From: Dokdonia sp. Hel_I_53 | Lineage (GTDB): Bacteria; Bacteroidota; Bacteroidia; Flavobacteriales; Flavobacteriaceae | Assembly: GCF_007827465.1 (NCBI RefSeq) | Contig: NZ_VISL01000001.1 | Location: 2,375,001 to 2,439,000 of the forward strand | Reading direction: 5' to 3' | Length of the DNA stretch: 64,000 nucleotides | In this document: positions 1-9,392 of the stretch, piece after piece | How the letters are laid out: each line of letters starts with the position of its first letter | How positions within the stretch are numbered: the stretch's first letter is position 1 | Notes under the pieces: generated by a model | The model's database searches: none | Told to the model about the DNA's origin: nothing | The model's input: the letters and a program-made list of their open reading frames with translations, nothing else | Program-made: the position numbers and the translations under genes

Positions 1-1
1 A

Positions 2-997
2 AAAAATAAAGACCCCATTCAAATAGACGGCTATCAATCTTATGGTACAAAAGATCATCTGTATCTCATAGGTAGGGCATTAGAACATGAGGGAGTTAAT
101 TTAGAGAAAACAGGTTTTATTTCTGCGTTTAAAAACGCTTTTAAGCAATTTGCTACAGATGAGTTGAGACATGCTAAATTAAGAGTAACATTGCCCGATG
201 ATAGCGTTTTTTATACCACTACTGATGCAGAAGGCTATTTTAAAGTAGATGAAAAAGTAGAAGGTCTTGGAGAGTTAACTAATAGTGAGGGATGGCTACA
301 ATTATATGTAAGTTTTGATGATGTAGATAAAGATGTGGTAGTGATTGGAAAAAATAAATTCCCTTGTGAGATGCTCATTCCTTCTCAAACCGCAGAGTAT
401 GGTGTTATAAGTGATGTAGATGATACAATTTTGCACACAGGTGTGGCATCATTGTTAAAATGGCGGGTTATTTTTAATACTCTTTTTAAGGACGTTGGAA
501 AGCGCACTTCGCTAAAAGGTGCCCCCGAGTTATATCAAAAATTACATAGAGGAAAGTCTGGAACAGCGGCAAATCCAATGTTTTACGTAAGTAATAGTCC
601 TTGGAATTTATATAAATATTTAGAAACTTTTATACGTAATCAATTATTCCCTAAAGGACCTATCTTACTAAGAGATTTTAGAGGACCCTTTGAAAAAACA
701 CCAAAGCCTGAGAAGCCTCATAAGCAGCATGAGATTCGCAATATTCTAAAGACGTATCCAGATCTAAAGTTTGTGCTTATAGGTGATAGTGGTGAGCATG
801 ATGTAGATATATACCTAGAAGTTGCACAGGAATATCCAGAGCAGATTCTAGCGGTATATTTGAGGAGTGTAAATCACAAGAAAAAAGTGCTGCGAGTTCA
901 AGGTGTTCTAAAGAAATATGAAACTACCCCCGCAGTACTCGTAGAGAAAAGTGAATTTGCAGAAGAACATGCAAGATCAATCGGTTTGATTAAGTAA
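2..997 (+). CDS. App1-family phosphatase (DUF2183), 5' end outside window
   Basis: The reading frame is open from base 2, so the gene begins before the window; the TTG at 164 is only an internal codon. The C-terminal half carries the HAD-type motif SDVDDTILHTG, then YVSNSPWNLY and a late acidic motif LIGDSGEHDVDIY. This is the pattern of the App1/DUF2183 catalytic domain, whose yeast member is a phosphatidate phosphatase. The segment before it resembles the beta-rich N-terminal domain usual in bacterial members. The bacterial substrate is not established, so phosphatidate phosphatase activity is an inference. It converges on the deoxynucleoside kinase and shares a hairpin terminator with it. 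Confidence 0.82.
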   Translation, partial: KNKDPIQIDGYQSYGTKDHLYLIGRALEHEGVNLEKTGFISAFKNAFKQFATDELRHAKLRVTLPDDSVFYTTTDAEGYFKVDEKVEGLGELTNSEGWLQLYVSFDDVDKDVVVIGKNKFPCEMLIPSQTAEYGVISDVDDTILHTGVASLLKWRVIFNTLFKDVGKRTSLKGAPELYQKLHRGKSGTAANPMFYVSNSPWNLYKYLETFIRNQLFPKGPILLRDFRGPFEKTPKPEKPHKQHEIRNILKTYPDLKFVLIGDSGEHDVDIYLEVAQEYPEQILAVYLRSVNHKKKVLRVQGVLKKYETTPAVLVEKSEFAEEHARSIGLIK

Positions 998-1005
998 CTA
1001 TAAAT

Positions 1006-1036
1006 AAAAAAGGCTGTCTAAGAGACAGCCTTTTTT
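1006..1036. terminator. Bidirectional hairpin terminator
   Basis: The stem AAGGCTGTC/GACAGCCTT is flanked by an A-run on the left and a T-run on the right. It lies between two convergent genes and can serve both. Confidence 0.85.
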
Positions 1037-1063
1037 ATATCTAAATAAGATGGTTGTTTTACA

Positions 1064-1678
1064 TTAAAAAAGCCCATTTAATTCCGCATCAATACGGTTG
1101 ATAATGTTTCCAAGATCCTCGGGGTTATCTACAAAATTAATATTATCTACATCAATGATCAGTAACTTCCCTTTATCGTATCCGTGTATCCATGCCTCAT
1201 AACGTTCATTAAGGCGACTCAAGTAATCTATAGAAATAGAATTTTCATATTCCCGCCCACGTTTATGTATTTGTGATACTAGGTTAGGTATAGAACTACG
1301 TAAATAAATCATAAGATCTGGAGCATCTACAACACTCTCCATTAAGTCAAATAAAGATTTATAATTATTAAAATCACGATTTGTCAATAAGCCCATTGCA
1401 TGAAGGTTAGGCGCAAATATGTACGCATCTTCATAAATTGTGCGGTCTTGAATGATTGTTTTTTTACTATCACGAATGTCAAGTAACTGACGAAAACGAC
1501 TGTTTAGGAAATATATCTGTAAATTAAATGACCAGCGCTCCATCTCGTTGTAAAAATCGTCGAGATAAGGGTTGTCTACTACATCTTCGTATTGCGGTGT
1601 CCACTTAAAATGTTTTGAGAGAAGTTTCGTCAAGGTAGTTTTACCTGCCCCGATATTACCGGCGATGGCGATGTGCAT
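1064..1678 (-). CDS. Deoxynucleoside kinase (dNK family)
   Basis: It phosphorylates deoxynucleosides to monophosphates for nucleotide salvage in the cytoplasm. The N-terminus has the P-loop GNIGAGKT (residues 7-14). It is followed by the YEDVVDNPYL segment, the DRT variant of the family's DRS motif near residue 78, and an arginine-rich lid region around IHKRGREYE. At 204 residues it is typical of bacterial deoxyadenosine/deoxyguanosine kinases. Which base it prefers cannot be read from the sequence. It starts 8 bp after the secreted-protein gene upstream and is probably cotranscribed with it. Confidence 0.9.
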   Translation of the reverse strand: MHIAIAGNIGAGKTTLTKLLSKHFKWTPQYEDVVDNPYLDDFYNEMERWSFNLQIYFLNSRFRQLLDIRDSKKTIIQDRTIYEDAYIFAPNLHAMGLLTNRDFNNYKSLFDLMESVVDAPDLMIYLRSSIPNLVSQIHKRGREYENSISIDYLSRLNERYEAWIHGYDKGKLLIIDVDNINFVDNPEDLGNIINRIDAELNGLF

Positions 1679-1686
1679 ATGATAAC

Positions 1687-2469
1687 TTATTTAGCTAATT
1701 TAATTCTGAAGGCTTTTACCTTTTGGTGGCTGTAAATATACAGGATTTCATTATTCAAATAAAGTTGTTCTAGCGGTAATTCTGGTAAATTTATCTTTAA
1801 AAATTCCCTTGCATTTTTCTTTTTGTATTGAAATATTGTATTTGCAGATAGTAGTAAATTTCCATGAGACTGGCTCATAAATTCAATATTCTTTAAGTGA
1901 TTTTCATCCAGAAAACTGCCATAAATATTATACTCAGAGAGTGAGTTATCATCTGCAACCCAGGCAAAATTAAAATTACTCACTACTAAAGTTTCATTAG
2001 ACTTTCTAGGAGGAAATTGAGTAGTAATTTTTCGTAGTCCCCAGTCATAAATTTCTAAGCGTTGTTCATCTGTGTTAAAAATCCAAAGCTTACGGTCCCC
2101 CGCATTAGATGCATGACTTATATTTCTATATGCAGGAATAGTACTAAAGTTAATCCGTTCTATTTCTGAAAGGGTATTGTCAAGAATTACCACTGTATTT
2201 GAATTGTCATAAAAAACAATAATCTTTAGAGGATTGAGGATATCTATAGAAGTAATTTTTCCTAACTGTAATGCACTAAATTGCATAGTTATGTCATCCC
2301 ATTGTTTAATTATTTGATTGTCTTTTGCGTAGTACAAGGCATTGTAATCATCTACTCCAATAAAAAAATCTGCTTTAAGGGGCATCTCAAAAACAAGTTC
2401 AGCCGAGTATTCTTGAGCTCTAGATAGTATGGCTGAAGTAATTAAAAGGATGAAAATCATCTTTTTCAT
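1687..2469 (-). CDS. Secreted protein of unknown function, propeller-like
   Basis: I do not recognise the family. It opens with a Sec signal peptide (MKKMIFILLITSAILSRAQ) with a likely cleavage after SRAQ. The remaining 240 residues consist of short beta-strand-like repeats with aromatic/Asp spacing (LWIFNTDEQRLEIYDWG, LLLSANTIFQY), which suggests a beta-propeller or PQQ-like fold. It is upstream of the deoxynucleoside kinase with an 8-bp gap, so the two form a likely operon. It is divergent from the globin gene, with 46 bp between the starts. No catalytic motif is visible. Confidence 0.7.
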   Translation of the reverse strand: MKKMIFILLITSAILSRAQEYSAELVFEMPLKADFFIGVDDYNALYYAKDNQIIKQWDDITMQFSALQLGKITSIDILNPLKIIVFYDNSNTVVILDNTLSEIERINFSTIPAYRNISHASNAGDRKLWIFNTDEQRLEIYDWGLRKITTQFPPRKSNETLVVSNFNFAWVADDNSLSEYNIYGSFLDENHLKNIEFMSQSHGNLLLSANTIFQYKKKNAREFLKINLPELPLEQLYLNNEILYIYSHQKVKAFRIKLAK

Positions 2470-2515
2470 AAGAAGGCAAAGTACAAAATATTAGTCTATC
2501 TAGTATCTTCACATC

Positions 2516-2899
2516 ATGAAAGAAGATCTTAAAAATAGAGAGGATGTGTATTCCCTTGTAACTAACTTTTATACAAGAGTGAGAGCAGATGTACTTTTGG
2601 GACCTATATTTAATAGGCACATTAAAAATTGGCCCTCCCATTTTGAACACCTTACAGATTTTTGGGAAGGTAACCTTTTTATGAAACGTATTTTTATAGG
2701 GCACCCATTGCGCGAGCATAAAAAAGTAGACCGCGCAGAAGGGTATATTATAAATGAACAACATTTTAACCTCTGGTTAAAACATTGGGAGCAAACTGTG
2801 GATGTTTTGTTTGAAGGCGAAAAAGCAGAAACTGCAAAGTTCAAAGCGAGAAAAATAGGTGGATTTTTCTTGGTACACTTATTAGATATGAAACCTTAG
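2516..2899 (+). CDS. Group III truncated haemoglobin
   Basis: It is a small haem protein expected to bind O2 or NO; the physiological role of group III members is unsettled. The 127 residues match the family: an N-terminal FYTRVRADVLLGPIF segment, FWEGNLFMKRIFIGHP (CD/E region) and HFNLWLKHWEQTVDVLF, which carries the proximal (F8) histidine. The short distal region and lack of a glycine-rich motif fit group III rather than group I. It is a single gene, divergent from the secreted-protein gene, followed by a palindrome variant and a strong terminator. Confidence 0.88.
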   Translation: MKEDLKNREDVYSLVTNFYTRVRADVLLGPIFNRHIKNWPSHFEHLTDFWEGNLFMKRIFIGHPLREHKKVDRAEGYIINEQHFNLWLKHWEQTVDVLFEGEKAETAKFKARKIGGFFLVHLLDMKP

Positions 2900-2918
2900 C
2901 ACTAAGTATTTGAGTTAT

Positions 2919-2932
2919 GCTTTTGCGAAAGC
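2919..2932. repeat. Palindrome copy, 13/14 match
   Basis: GCTTTTGCGAAAGC, one mismatch from the recurrent palindrome GCTTTCGCGAAAGC. It lies just after the globin stop codon. Confidence 0.8.
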
Positions 2933-2940
2933 GTGACTAA

Positions 2941-2973
2941 AAAAAAGCGATCTCTATTTATGAGATCGCTTTA
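2941..2973. terminator. Bidirectional terminator, globin and metK
   Basis: The 11-bp stem AAAGCGATCTC/GAGATCGCTTT has a 7-nt loop and A/T flanks on both sides. It lies between the convergent globin and metK genes. Confidence 0.85.
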
Positions 2974-3002
2974 TTAGTTTAATATAAACTCTTTAATGTT
3001 TA

Positions 3003-4256
3003 TTAAAGATTAAACGCAGGTTTCACCTTATCTACATAATCTAACTTTTCCCAAGTAAATAGCTCCACTTCGACATCTGTTTTCTTACCGTCAAAACTCT
3101 CAAATGTTTTTGTCACAACCTCATTTGTTCTACCCATATGACCGTATGCGGCAGTCTCGCTATAAATAGGGGAGCGTAATTTTAGTCTACTTTCTATAGC
3201 AGATGGACGCATATCAAAAAGTTCGGTTACTTTTTCTGCTATTTCTCCATCAGTAAGATTGACATGCGAAGTTCCGTAAGTTTCTACAAAAACTCCCATA
3301 GGTTCTACTACACCAATAGCATAAGATACTTGCACTAAAATCTCATCTGCAACTCCAGCAGCTACAAGATTTTTTGCAATGTGACGTGTCGCATACGCGG
3401 CAGATCTGTCTACCTTTGAGGGGTCTTTTCCTGAAAACGCTCCGCCACCGTGAGCACCTTTACCTCCATAAGTATCTACAATAATTTTTCTACCTGTAAG
3501 ACCAGTATCTCCATGAGGGCCACCTATTACAAATTTACCAGTTGGGTTGATGTGATACTTAATATTGTCATTAAAAAGACTAGCGATATCTTCAGGTAAC
3601 ATACCCACAACTCTTGGAATTAAAATATCTTGTATGTCACCTCGTATACGTCCTAGCATTGCCTCATCTTCATCAAATTCATCATGCTGTGTTGATACTA
3701 CTATAGAATCGATGCGTTGAGGTACATTGTCATCACTATATTCAATGGTGACTTGTGCCTTAGCATCTGGACGTAAATACGTGATTTCATCGTTTTCACG
3801 ACGTAAATTTGCCAGTTCTTTAAGAAGTCTATGAGATAACTCTAATGCTAAGGGCATGAAGTTATCTGTTTCTTTGGTGGCATAACCAAACATCATACCT
3901 TGGTCACCTGCTCCTTGCTCTTCTTTTGTTTTTCGATCTACTCCACGGCTAATGTCGTCAGATTGTTCGTGTATAGCAGAGAGTACACCACATGAATTTC
4001 CGTCAAACATGTATTCTCCTTTTGTATATCCAATCTTATTAATGGTTTCGCGGGCTATTTTTTGAACGTCTAGATATGCTTGACTCTTAACTTCACCAGC
4101 AAGTACTACTTGCCCTGTAGTTACAAGGGTTTCACAAGCAACTTTAGATTCGCTATCAAAAGCTAGAAAATGATCAATTAGTGCATCAGATATTTGGTCT
4201 GCTACTTTATCTGGGTGTCCTTCAGAAACAGATTCTGAAGTAAATAAATAAGCCAT
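3003..4256 (-). CDS. metK: S-adenosylmethionine synthase
   Basis: It makes S-adenosylmethionine from methionine and ATP. The 417-residue protein has every family landmark: [15 protein letters not shown] at the N-terminus, the [12 protein letters not shown] motif near residue 118, and the P-loop-like [19 protein letters not shown] near residue 270. It is a single gene ended by a convergent terminator. A SAM-II-like riboswitch lies about 95 nt upstream of the ATG, with a -7 box directly before it. This implies feedback control by the enzyme's own product. Confidence 0.97.
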   Translation of the reverse strand: MAYLFTSESVSEGHPDKVADQISDALIDHFLAFDSESKVACETLVTTGQVVLAGEVKSQAYLDVQKIARETINKIGYTKGEYMFDGNSCGVLSAIHEQSDDISRGVDRKTKEEQGAGDQGMMFGYATKETDNFMPLALELSHRLLKELANLRRENDEITYLRPDAKAQVTIEYSDDNVPQRIDSIVVSTQHDEFDEDEAMLGRIRGDIQDILIPRVVGMLPEDIASLFNDNIKYHINPTGKFVIGGPHGDTGLTGRKIIVDTYGGKGAHGGGAFSGKDPSKVDRSAAYATRHIAKNLVAAGVADEILVQVSYAIGVVEPMGVFVETYGTSHVNLTDGEIAEKVTELFDMRPSAIESRLKLRSPIYSETAAYGHMGRTNEVVTKTFESFDGKKTDVEVELFTWEKLDYVDKVKPAFNL

Positions 4257-4351
4257 TTAGTATGGTTTTTAAATTCTTGTTTGTACTCTAGAAGGTGATT
4301 TGACGTATGCGCCTCAAGAAAATTACACAGAAAAGAATATTCTATGAATAT

Positions 4352-4405
4352 TTCGATTTTAGGCATTTTTTTATGAGGTTGCAAGCAGTCAAATCTGTCC
4401 TCTTT
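4352..4405 (-). ncRNA. SAM-II-type riboswitch in the metK leader
   Basis: Read on the minus strand, the leader contains GAGG, then GATTTGACTG, CTTGCAA and a closing CCTC, then an A-rich stretch and ATGCCTAAAA. This order reproduces the conserved blocks of SAM-II: a P1 stem closed by GAGG/CCTC, the GAUUU..A loop, UUGCAA, and the 3' GC.UAAAA that forms the pseudoknot. P1 is plus-strand 4399-4402 with 4375-4378. It lies between a -7 box (4416-4423) and metK, as a leader element should. A covariance-model match has not been run. Confidence 0.75.
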
Positions 4406-4415
4406 ACTTATGCAG

Positions 4416-4423
4416 CAAATGTA
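4416..4423 (-). promoter_or_regulatory. metK promoter, -7 box
   Basis: TACATTTG on the minus strand fits TAnnTTTG. A TTG at 4444-4446, 20 bp further upstream, could be the -33 element. The expected start near 4411 puts the riboswitch at the very 5' end of the transcript. Confidence 0.6.
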
Positions 4424-4485
4424 TAAGGAATTTAATTGGTATGCAAGGTTACGGTAACTTCCTCATGTATGTAAACGTGTTTGAA

Positions 4486-4521
4486 TAAAAAACCCGCTCT
4501 ACAATTATAGAACGGGTTTTG
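4486..4521. terminator. Terminator downstream of pruA
   Basis: The stem AAAACCCG(C)TCT pairs with AGA(A)CGGGTTTT around an 8-nt loop, with flanking A and T runs. On the minus strand it follows pruA. Confidence 0.8.
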
Positions 4522-4531
4522 CATTATTAAA

Positions 4532-4545
4532 ATTTTCGCGAAAGC
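4532..4545. repeat. Palindrome copy, 12/14 match
   Basis: The right half TTTCGCGAAAGC is intact; the first two bases are AT instead of GC. It lies between the pruA stop and its terminator. Confidence 0.7.
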
Positions 4546-4554
4546 GTAACTAAA

Positions 4555-6186
4555 TTATTTTTTCGCTAGGAATGGATACCTATAATCCGTAGGTGTGACA
4601 AAGGTTTCCTTAATCATACGCGGGCTCACCCAACGTAGTAAATTTAAAGCAGAACCTGCCTTATCATTTGTTCCAGATGCACGAGCACCACCAAATGGCT
4701 GTTGCCCTACAACTGCTCCCGTAGGTTTATCGTTTATATAAAAGTTACCAGCAGCATTTTTAAGCGCTTTTGTAGCTTCTTGGATTGCATAACGATCTGT
4801 AGATAGTACTGCGCCAGTTAAAGCATATTCACTTGTTTGATCTACAAGCTTAAGCATCTCGCTCCAGTCTTTATCCTCATATACATATATTGTCATTACA
4901 GGACCAAAAAGTTCTGTGTGCATAGTAGCATACTTTGGATCTGTAGTTACGATAACTGTAGGCTCAATAAAGTATCCTTTTTTCTTATCGTGACCTCCAC
5001 CTACAATAATCTCTGCATTTGCATCCTCCTTTGCTTGGTCAATATATTTGGCAAGCTTATCAAAAGAATCTTCATGTATAACGGCCGTAATAAAATTGCT
5101 CATGTCTTCTGGAGATCCCATTTTAAAAGATTCTACATCTTTTATCACAAGCTCTTTTATCTCTTCCCATCTAGAAGCAGGAATGTAACCACGACTAGCT
5201 GCACTACATTTTTGTCCCTGGAACTCAAATGCACCACGAGAGATTGCTGTAGCTACTTGTTGTGCCGGTGCACTTGGGTGTGCTACAATAAAATCTTTTC
5301 CTCCAGTCTCACCTACAATACGAGGATACGTCTTGTAGGTGTGTATGTTTTCACCAATCTTCTTCCAAATATCTTTAAATACATGTGTAGAACCTGTAAA
5401 ATGCAACCCAGAAAAGTCTGGACTTGCCAGTACTGTATCTGTAATCATTACCGGGTCACCGTGTACTACTTGAATCACACCATCTGGTACGCCAGCCTCA
5501 CGGAAAATATCTAAAATAATTTTTGCAGAAAGCATTTGGCTATCAGAGGGTTTCCATACAACTACATTGCCCATTAATGCACAGGCAGCAGGTAAGTTTG
5601 CCGCGATTGCCGTAAAGTTGAAAGGAGTAATTGCATAAATAAACCCTTCGAGTGGTCTATATTCTAATCTATTCCAAGCTCCAGAAGTAGACTCTGGTTG
5701 CTCGCTATAAATCTCTGTCATAAACTGTACGTTAAAACGTAAGAAGTCTATTAGCTCACAAGCCGCATCAATCTCAGCCTGATAGATCGTTTTAGACTGA
5801 TTGATCATTGTAGCGGCATTGATCTTAGCACGATAAGGTCCTTGAATGAGCTCTGCAGCTTTTAAGAAAATACCTGCGCGTTGCTCCCAAGGCAGTTCTG
5901 CCCAAGCAGTACGAGCTTCTAAAGCTCCAGCGATCGCCTGATCAATATGTGTTTTTTCTGCTAGATGATATTCACCTACAACCTTTTTATGATCATGTGG
6001 TGGGTGAATGGTACGTGTATCTTTGGTGCGTACTTCTTTCCCGTTGATGTACATCGGTACTTCTGTATGCGCGTTAAATAATTCTTTATAAGCTGCAGCA
6101 ACGGCCTCACGCTCTGGAGAACCAGGAGCATACGATTTTACTTCTTCATTGACAGCAATTGGAACTTGAAAAAATCCTTTTCCCAT
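4555..6186 (-). CDS. pruA: L-glutamate gamma-semialdehyde dehydrogenase (P5C dehydrogenase)
   Basis: It oxidises glutamate-gamma-semialdehyde to glutamate with NAD+, the second step of proline catabolism. The 543-residue aldehyde dehydrogenase has the catalytic Glu in IVGETGGKDF and the nucleophilic Cys in GQKCSAASR. The ending PFGGARASGTNDKAG is typical of P5C dehydrogenases. The length fits the monofunctional enzyme, with no proline dehydrogenase fused. It is a single gene with its own -7 box and terminator; the proline dehydrogenase gene is not in this window. Confidence 0.95.
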   Translation of the reverse strand: MGKGFFQVPIAVNEEVKSYAPGSPEREAVAAAYKELFNAHTEVPMYINGKEVRTKDTRTIHPPHDHKKVVGEYHLAEKTHIDQAIAGALEARTAWAELPWEQRAGIFLKAAELIQGPYRAKINAATMINQSKTIYQAEIDAACELIDFLRFNVQFMTEIYSEQPESTSGAWNRLEYRPLEGFIYAITPFNFTAIAANLPAACALMGNVVVWKPSDSQMLSAKIILDIFREAGVPDGVIQVVHGDPVMITDTVLASPDFSGLHFTGSTHVFKDIWKKIGENIHTYKTYPRIVGETGGKDFIVAHPSAPAQQVATAISRGAFEFQGQKCSAASRGYIPASRWEEIKELVIKDVESFKMGSPEDMSNFITAVIHEDSFDKLAKYIDQAKEDANAEIIVGGGHDKKKGYFIEPTVIVTTDPKYATMHTELFGPVMTIYVYEDKDWSEMLKLVDQTSEYALTGAVLSTDRYAIQEATKALKNAAGNFYINDKPTGAVVGQQPFGGARASGTNDKAGSALNLLRWVSPRMIKETFVTPTDYRYPFLAKK

Positions 6187-6216
6187 AGTTGTTTTGTGTT
6201 TTTATTTTAAGAGCTG

Positions 6217-6224
6217 CAAAGTTA
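6217..6224 (-). promoter_or_regulatory. pruA promoter, -7 box
   Basis: TAACTTTG on the minus strand fits TAnnTTTG and lies 30 bp before the pruA ATG. Confidence 0.5.
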
Positions 6225-6283
6225 CAAATTCTTAAAGGGATGCTATATTGGTTTAAGATCCCTCTAACAATTTGAGTAGTTAC

Positions 6284-6297
6284 GCTTTCGCGAAAGC
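6284..6297. repeat. Palindrome copy, perfect
   Basis: GCTTTCGCGAAAGC in the intergenic region upstream of pruA, with a left extension to TTACGCTTTC. Confidence 0.95.
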
Positions 6298-6395
6298 AAA
6301 ACTGCATACCATTTTAGATTTTATGTCTACTATAGAAACGCTGAAACAAAGTTTCATGTTTTTGAATTTGATACGTTTAACCATTTTTTAGGCAA

Positions 6396-6427
6396 AAAAA
6401 GTCCGAAGCCTAAGCTTCAGACTTTTA
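6396..6427. terminator. Terminator of the outer-membrane receptor gene
   Basis: AAAAGTC(C)GAAGC pairs with GCTTC(A)GACTTTT around a CTAA loop. It directly follows the receptor gene on the minus strand. Confidence 0.8.
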
Positions 6428-6445
6428 AGTATGGATAGTGAACTT

Positions 6446-8992
6446 CTAGAAAATCCCTCCTCCTTCTTTTTCATCTTTGTTACGTCTCTTTCTTGATTTT
6501 GCCCGATATTTATTGCTGCCTAACCTCACAGAAAGTGCTGCATTAATAGTGTTACTTTCCCAATTGAACTGTATGTTCTGATTGAAAGGCCTTGTTCCTG
6601 TGCCTTGAAATTTCATAGTATTAAAAACGTCATTGTAGTTAAGGCTAAAGGTTGCTTTGTCTTTCCAGAAAGTATAGCGTGCTCCTACGTTTGTCATGAA
6701 CATGGGGTCTATATCAAATTGAACATTTTGGTTGGGACCTCTATATAACAAGAAAGCAGAAAAGCTAAGTTTTTTTGTAGCCTTAAAATTGTTGAAAACC
6801 CTAAAATTGTATACAACATTGTCAATCTCAAAATTTGCATCCTCAATGTCATTTACTGTTGGGTCTGTAATGCTTGGATCTATTGTTTCTGTGAAAGAGG
6901 TCTGTTTTTGAGCAAATAGGTCAAAGCTTGCATTTATGCTCCACCATTTTGTAGGCTTATAGTTAGAAGAAACTTCTACTCCATAAGATGCCGTATCATC
7001 AAAGTTGTCATTTGTAAATACTAAGCTGTTAAGGTTAGGATCTGTACGATTGTATAGTAGGGCTTGATTAATCATATCTGAAACTTTACGATAAAAAAGG
7101 CCTGCAGTAATTGATCCCTTTTTTAAGGTGCGGGTATAGTTTACCTCGACTGAATTTGTGAATTGTGGAACTAATGATGGATTTCCAAAGCCTGATAATA
7201 AAGGAGTACTAAACTCTCTGATAGGGTTCACTTGTCCTATGCCCGGACGATCTACGCGACGACTATAGCTAAATTGATATTGGTTTTTTTCTGAAGCGCT
7301 ATAGGTAAGAAAAAGGGAAGGGTAGAGCTGTTGGTAATCATTTCCAAATATTCTAATTACACTATTTCCTGCTCTAGTCACCTTTACAGAAGGATCTGTT
7401 TCAAAACTAGAAAGATCATCTGTAACAATACCTTCTTCAAAAGTTTCATTTGTTCTAGCATTTACAGAAACAGACTCTACTCTAAGTCCAAATTGAGCAG
7501 ACCACTTATCCCATTTTTTGTTTAAGGATCCATATAAGGAATAAATATCTCGTGAATAATCAAAATTTGTGGATGGAGAAGGGATAAATGTTTCAGGATC
7601 AGAATTGAGATTAAAGGGGTTGATCACGAGCTGATTGGAAGATCGATTTATTTTGGAGTCAAATATTCTAGCTTGAGCTCCAGCTTCTACTTTTAAACTT
7701 TCTGATATTGGATGTTCATAATCCAAATTAATAGTAGTTCTATTGCGCTCTGTATCAATTAAGTCATTATAATCTTGCGCAGTATTTACTCCCAAGAAAC
7801 GAAAGTCACCACTCTCATTTCCATCAAAAATGTTATGGTCTATTTCAAGTTCTACATAGCTACCTTCTTTAGCTAAATCTACTTTATAATCCACGTTGTA
7901 TTGCTCTGAGGTATTTTTATTCCCGTTATGAAAAGTTTGAAAAACATCATTTTCATCTACGTTAAAATCAACATCTGCAGTGCCATCTACATAACCATTA
8001 AAGAGATTTTGATTTGTGAATATAGAAAGCGTGTTCTTATCGTTTATATAATAATCTACCCCTACTTTAAATAAATTGGAATTGTTGTCATTAAAAAATC
8101 CAAAATCTTGATAGATGCTCTCATTAGGTCTATCTACAAAACCGTAGTTCCTTTCTTTATTGTAATTTCCTCCCCAACTGCTATAGAGATTTACTTTTCC
8201 ATTTCTGTAATTGAGATCTACTCCAGCATTCCATTTAGGGTTGTCTTGATACGTAAACCCTGTATTTAAGGTTGCATTATACCCTAAGTTCGAGTTCTTG
8301 TGAAGTATAATATTTATGAGTCCGCTCATTCCTTCTGGATTGTATTTTGCAGAGGGATTGGTAATCAACTCTATCTGCTTGATAGATGTAGATGGTATTT
8401 GTTTTAACAATTGGTCAACGGGAACATTAGATAGTTTTCCGTCTACCATTACTTGTACATTTTGATTTCCTCTAAGTGACAAGGAACCAGTTTGTTGATC
8501 AACACTAACAGATGGAAGGTTATTCATAATATCGCCAGCTGTTGGACCTGTAGTAGAAAGGTCTTTTCCTATTGTTATTACTTTTCTATCTACTTTTTGC
8601 TTGATAGTCGTTACCTCTGCAACCACAGTCACTTCGTTTAGTGTGGCGGCTTCTTCTTCTAAAGCGATGACCCCAAGATCTATCTTTTTGTTCTTTTTGG
8701 TAACATCTATTTTTTGAGAGTATGTTTTATAACCTATAAACTGGATTGCAACGGAGTGCTTACCTTCAGGAATCTTATCTACAAGAAAATTTCCATTATC
8801 ATCAGAAATACCCCCAGTAATAATACCTCCATTTGCGTCCAAGATTGTTATAGTAACAAATGGTAATGGCTCTTGTAATTGTTTATCTATGATAGTTCCA
8901 TTTATACTTCCCGTACTTTCTGGTGGTTCTGCTATGTTAGAATAGCTAAGGTTTGTGAGGAATAAGAGTATTCCTAAGATTAAATTTCTCAT
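6446..8992 (-). CDS. TonB-dependent-type outer-membrane receptor with carboxypeptidase-like plug extension
   Basis: The frame opens at 9040, but MRNLILGILLFLTNLSYS at 8992 is a clean signal peptide and the better start, giving 848 residues. After it comes a CarboxypepD-regulatory-like domain (SINGTIIDKQLQEPLPFVTI), then a plug domain (GDIMNNLPSVSVDQQTGSLS, IELITNPSAKYNPEGMSG). A long beta-barrel follows, ending in alternating strands. The plug type matches the outer-membrane barrel group often listed as OMP_b-brl_3. No SusD partner, TonB or transport gene is adjacent, so the substrate cannot be assigned. An Arg/Lys-rich tail follows the last strand. Confidence 0.88.
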   Translation of the reverse strand: MRNLILGILLFLTNLSYSNIAEPPESTGSINGTIIDKQLQEPLPFVTITILDANGGIITGGISDDNGNFLVDKIPEGKHSVAIQFIGYKTYSQKIDVTKKNKKIDLGVIALEEEAATLNEVTVVAEVTTIKQKVDRKVITIGKDLSTTGPTAGDIMNNLPSVSVDQQTGSLSLRGNQNVQVMVDGKLSNVPVDQLLKQIPSTSIKQIELITNPSAKYNPEGMSGLINIILHKNSNLGYNATLNTGFTYQDNPKWNAGVDLNYRNGKVNLYSSWGGNYNKERNYGFVDRPNESIYQDFGFFNDNNSNLFKVGVDYYINDKNTLSIFTNQNLFNGYVDGTADVDFNVDENDVFQTFHNGNKNTSEQYNVDYKVDLAKEGSYVELEIDHNIFDGNESGDFRFLGVNTAQDYNDLIDTERNRTTINLDYEHPISESLKVEAGAQARIFDSKINRSSNQLVINPFNLNSDPETFIPSPSTNFDYSRDIYSLYGSLNKKWDKWSAQFGLRVESVSVNARTNETFEEGIVTDDLSSFETDPSVKVTRAGNSVIRIFGNDYQQLYPSLFLTYSASEKNQYQFSYSRRVDRPGIGQVNPIREFSTPLLSGFGNPSLVPQFTNSVEVNYTRTLKKGSITAGLFYRKVSDMINQALLYNRTDPNLNSLVFTNDNFDDTASYGVEVSSNYKPTKWWSINASFDLFAQKQTSFTETIDPSITDPTVNDIEDANFEIDNVVYNFRVFNNFKATKKLSFSAFLLYRGPNQNVQFDIDPMFMTNVGARYTFWKDKATFSLNYNDVFNTMKFQGTGTRPFNQNIQFNWESNTINAALSVRLGSNKYRAKSRKRRNKDEKEGGGIF

Positions 8993-9392
8993 GTGATTAA
9001 ATTTTTTGATTGATGAAATGCGAGGTGATATGTAAAACAAATTACTTTGTAATGCATACTAGATATTCACAATTAGTTTGGTTTATATTTAAAAGACTAG
9101 AATTTCGAAGTTTTGTTACATCATTTAATCTTTTATTTATAAAAATCTTGCTTTCAGTTTAGATTTGAGAAATATTATCTCGTATGTTTCTAAAAGAAAA
9201 TCAGAAATTGATGGATAAAATTCTAGGGTTGAGATTTATATAACAATTTGGTTTTACTTAAATAACTATTTCCATAGATTCATGTCCATTAATTACAATG
9301 CTTACAGTTTCTTGCAGTTAGTAAAGAAGAAGGGAAGTTTGATATCTTTCTAACACTGGCTGACATACTTGGAGAATAAATAAAGTGTAGAA
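8993..9392. other. Non-coding stretch before the receptor gene
   Basis: This is 400 bp of AT-rich sequence between apaG and the receptor gene. I find no exact TAnnTTTG on the minus strand, no hairpin of note and no palindrome copy. It presumably holds the receptor promoter. Confidence 0.5.

Noticed and set aside
4837..5514. A 225-codon open frame on the plus strand opposite pruA
   Set aside because: It is the antisense of a well-supported gene, has Cys/Tyr/Phe-rich composition and resembles no protein family. It is a codon-bias shadow.
8993..9040. A start at 9040 for the outer-membrane receptor
   Set aside because: The extra 16 residues precede a clean signal peptide starting at 8992 and would hinder export.
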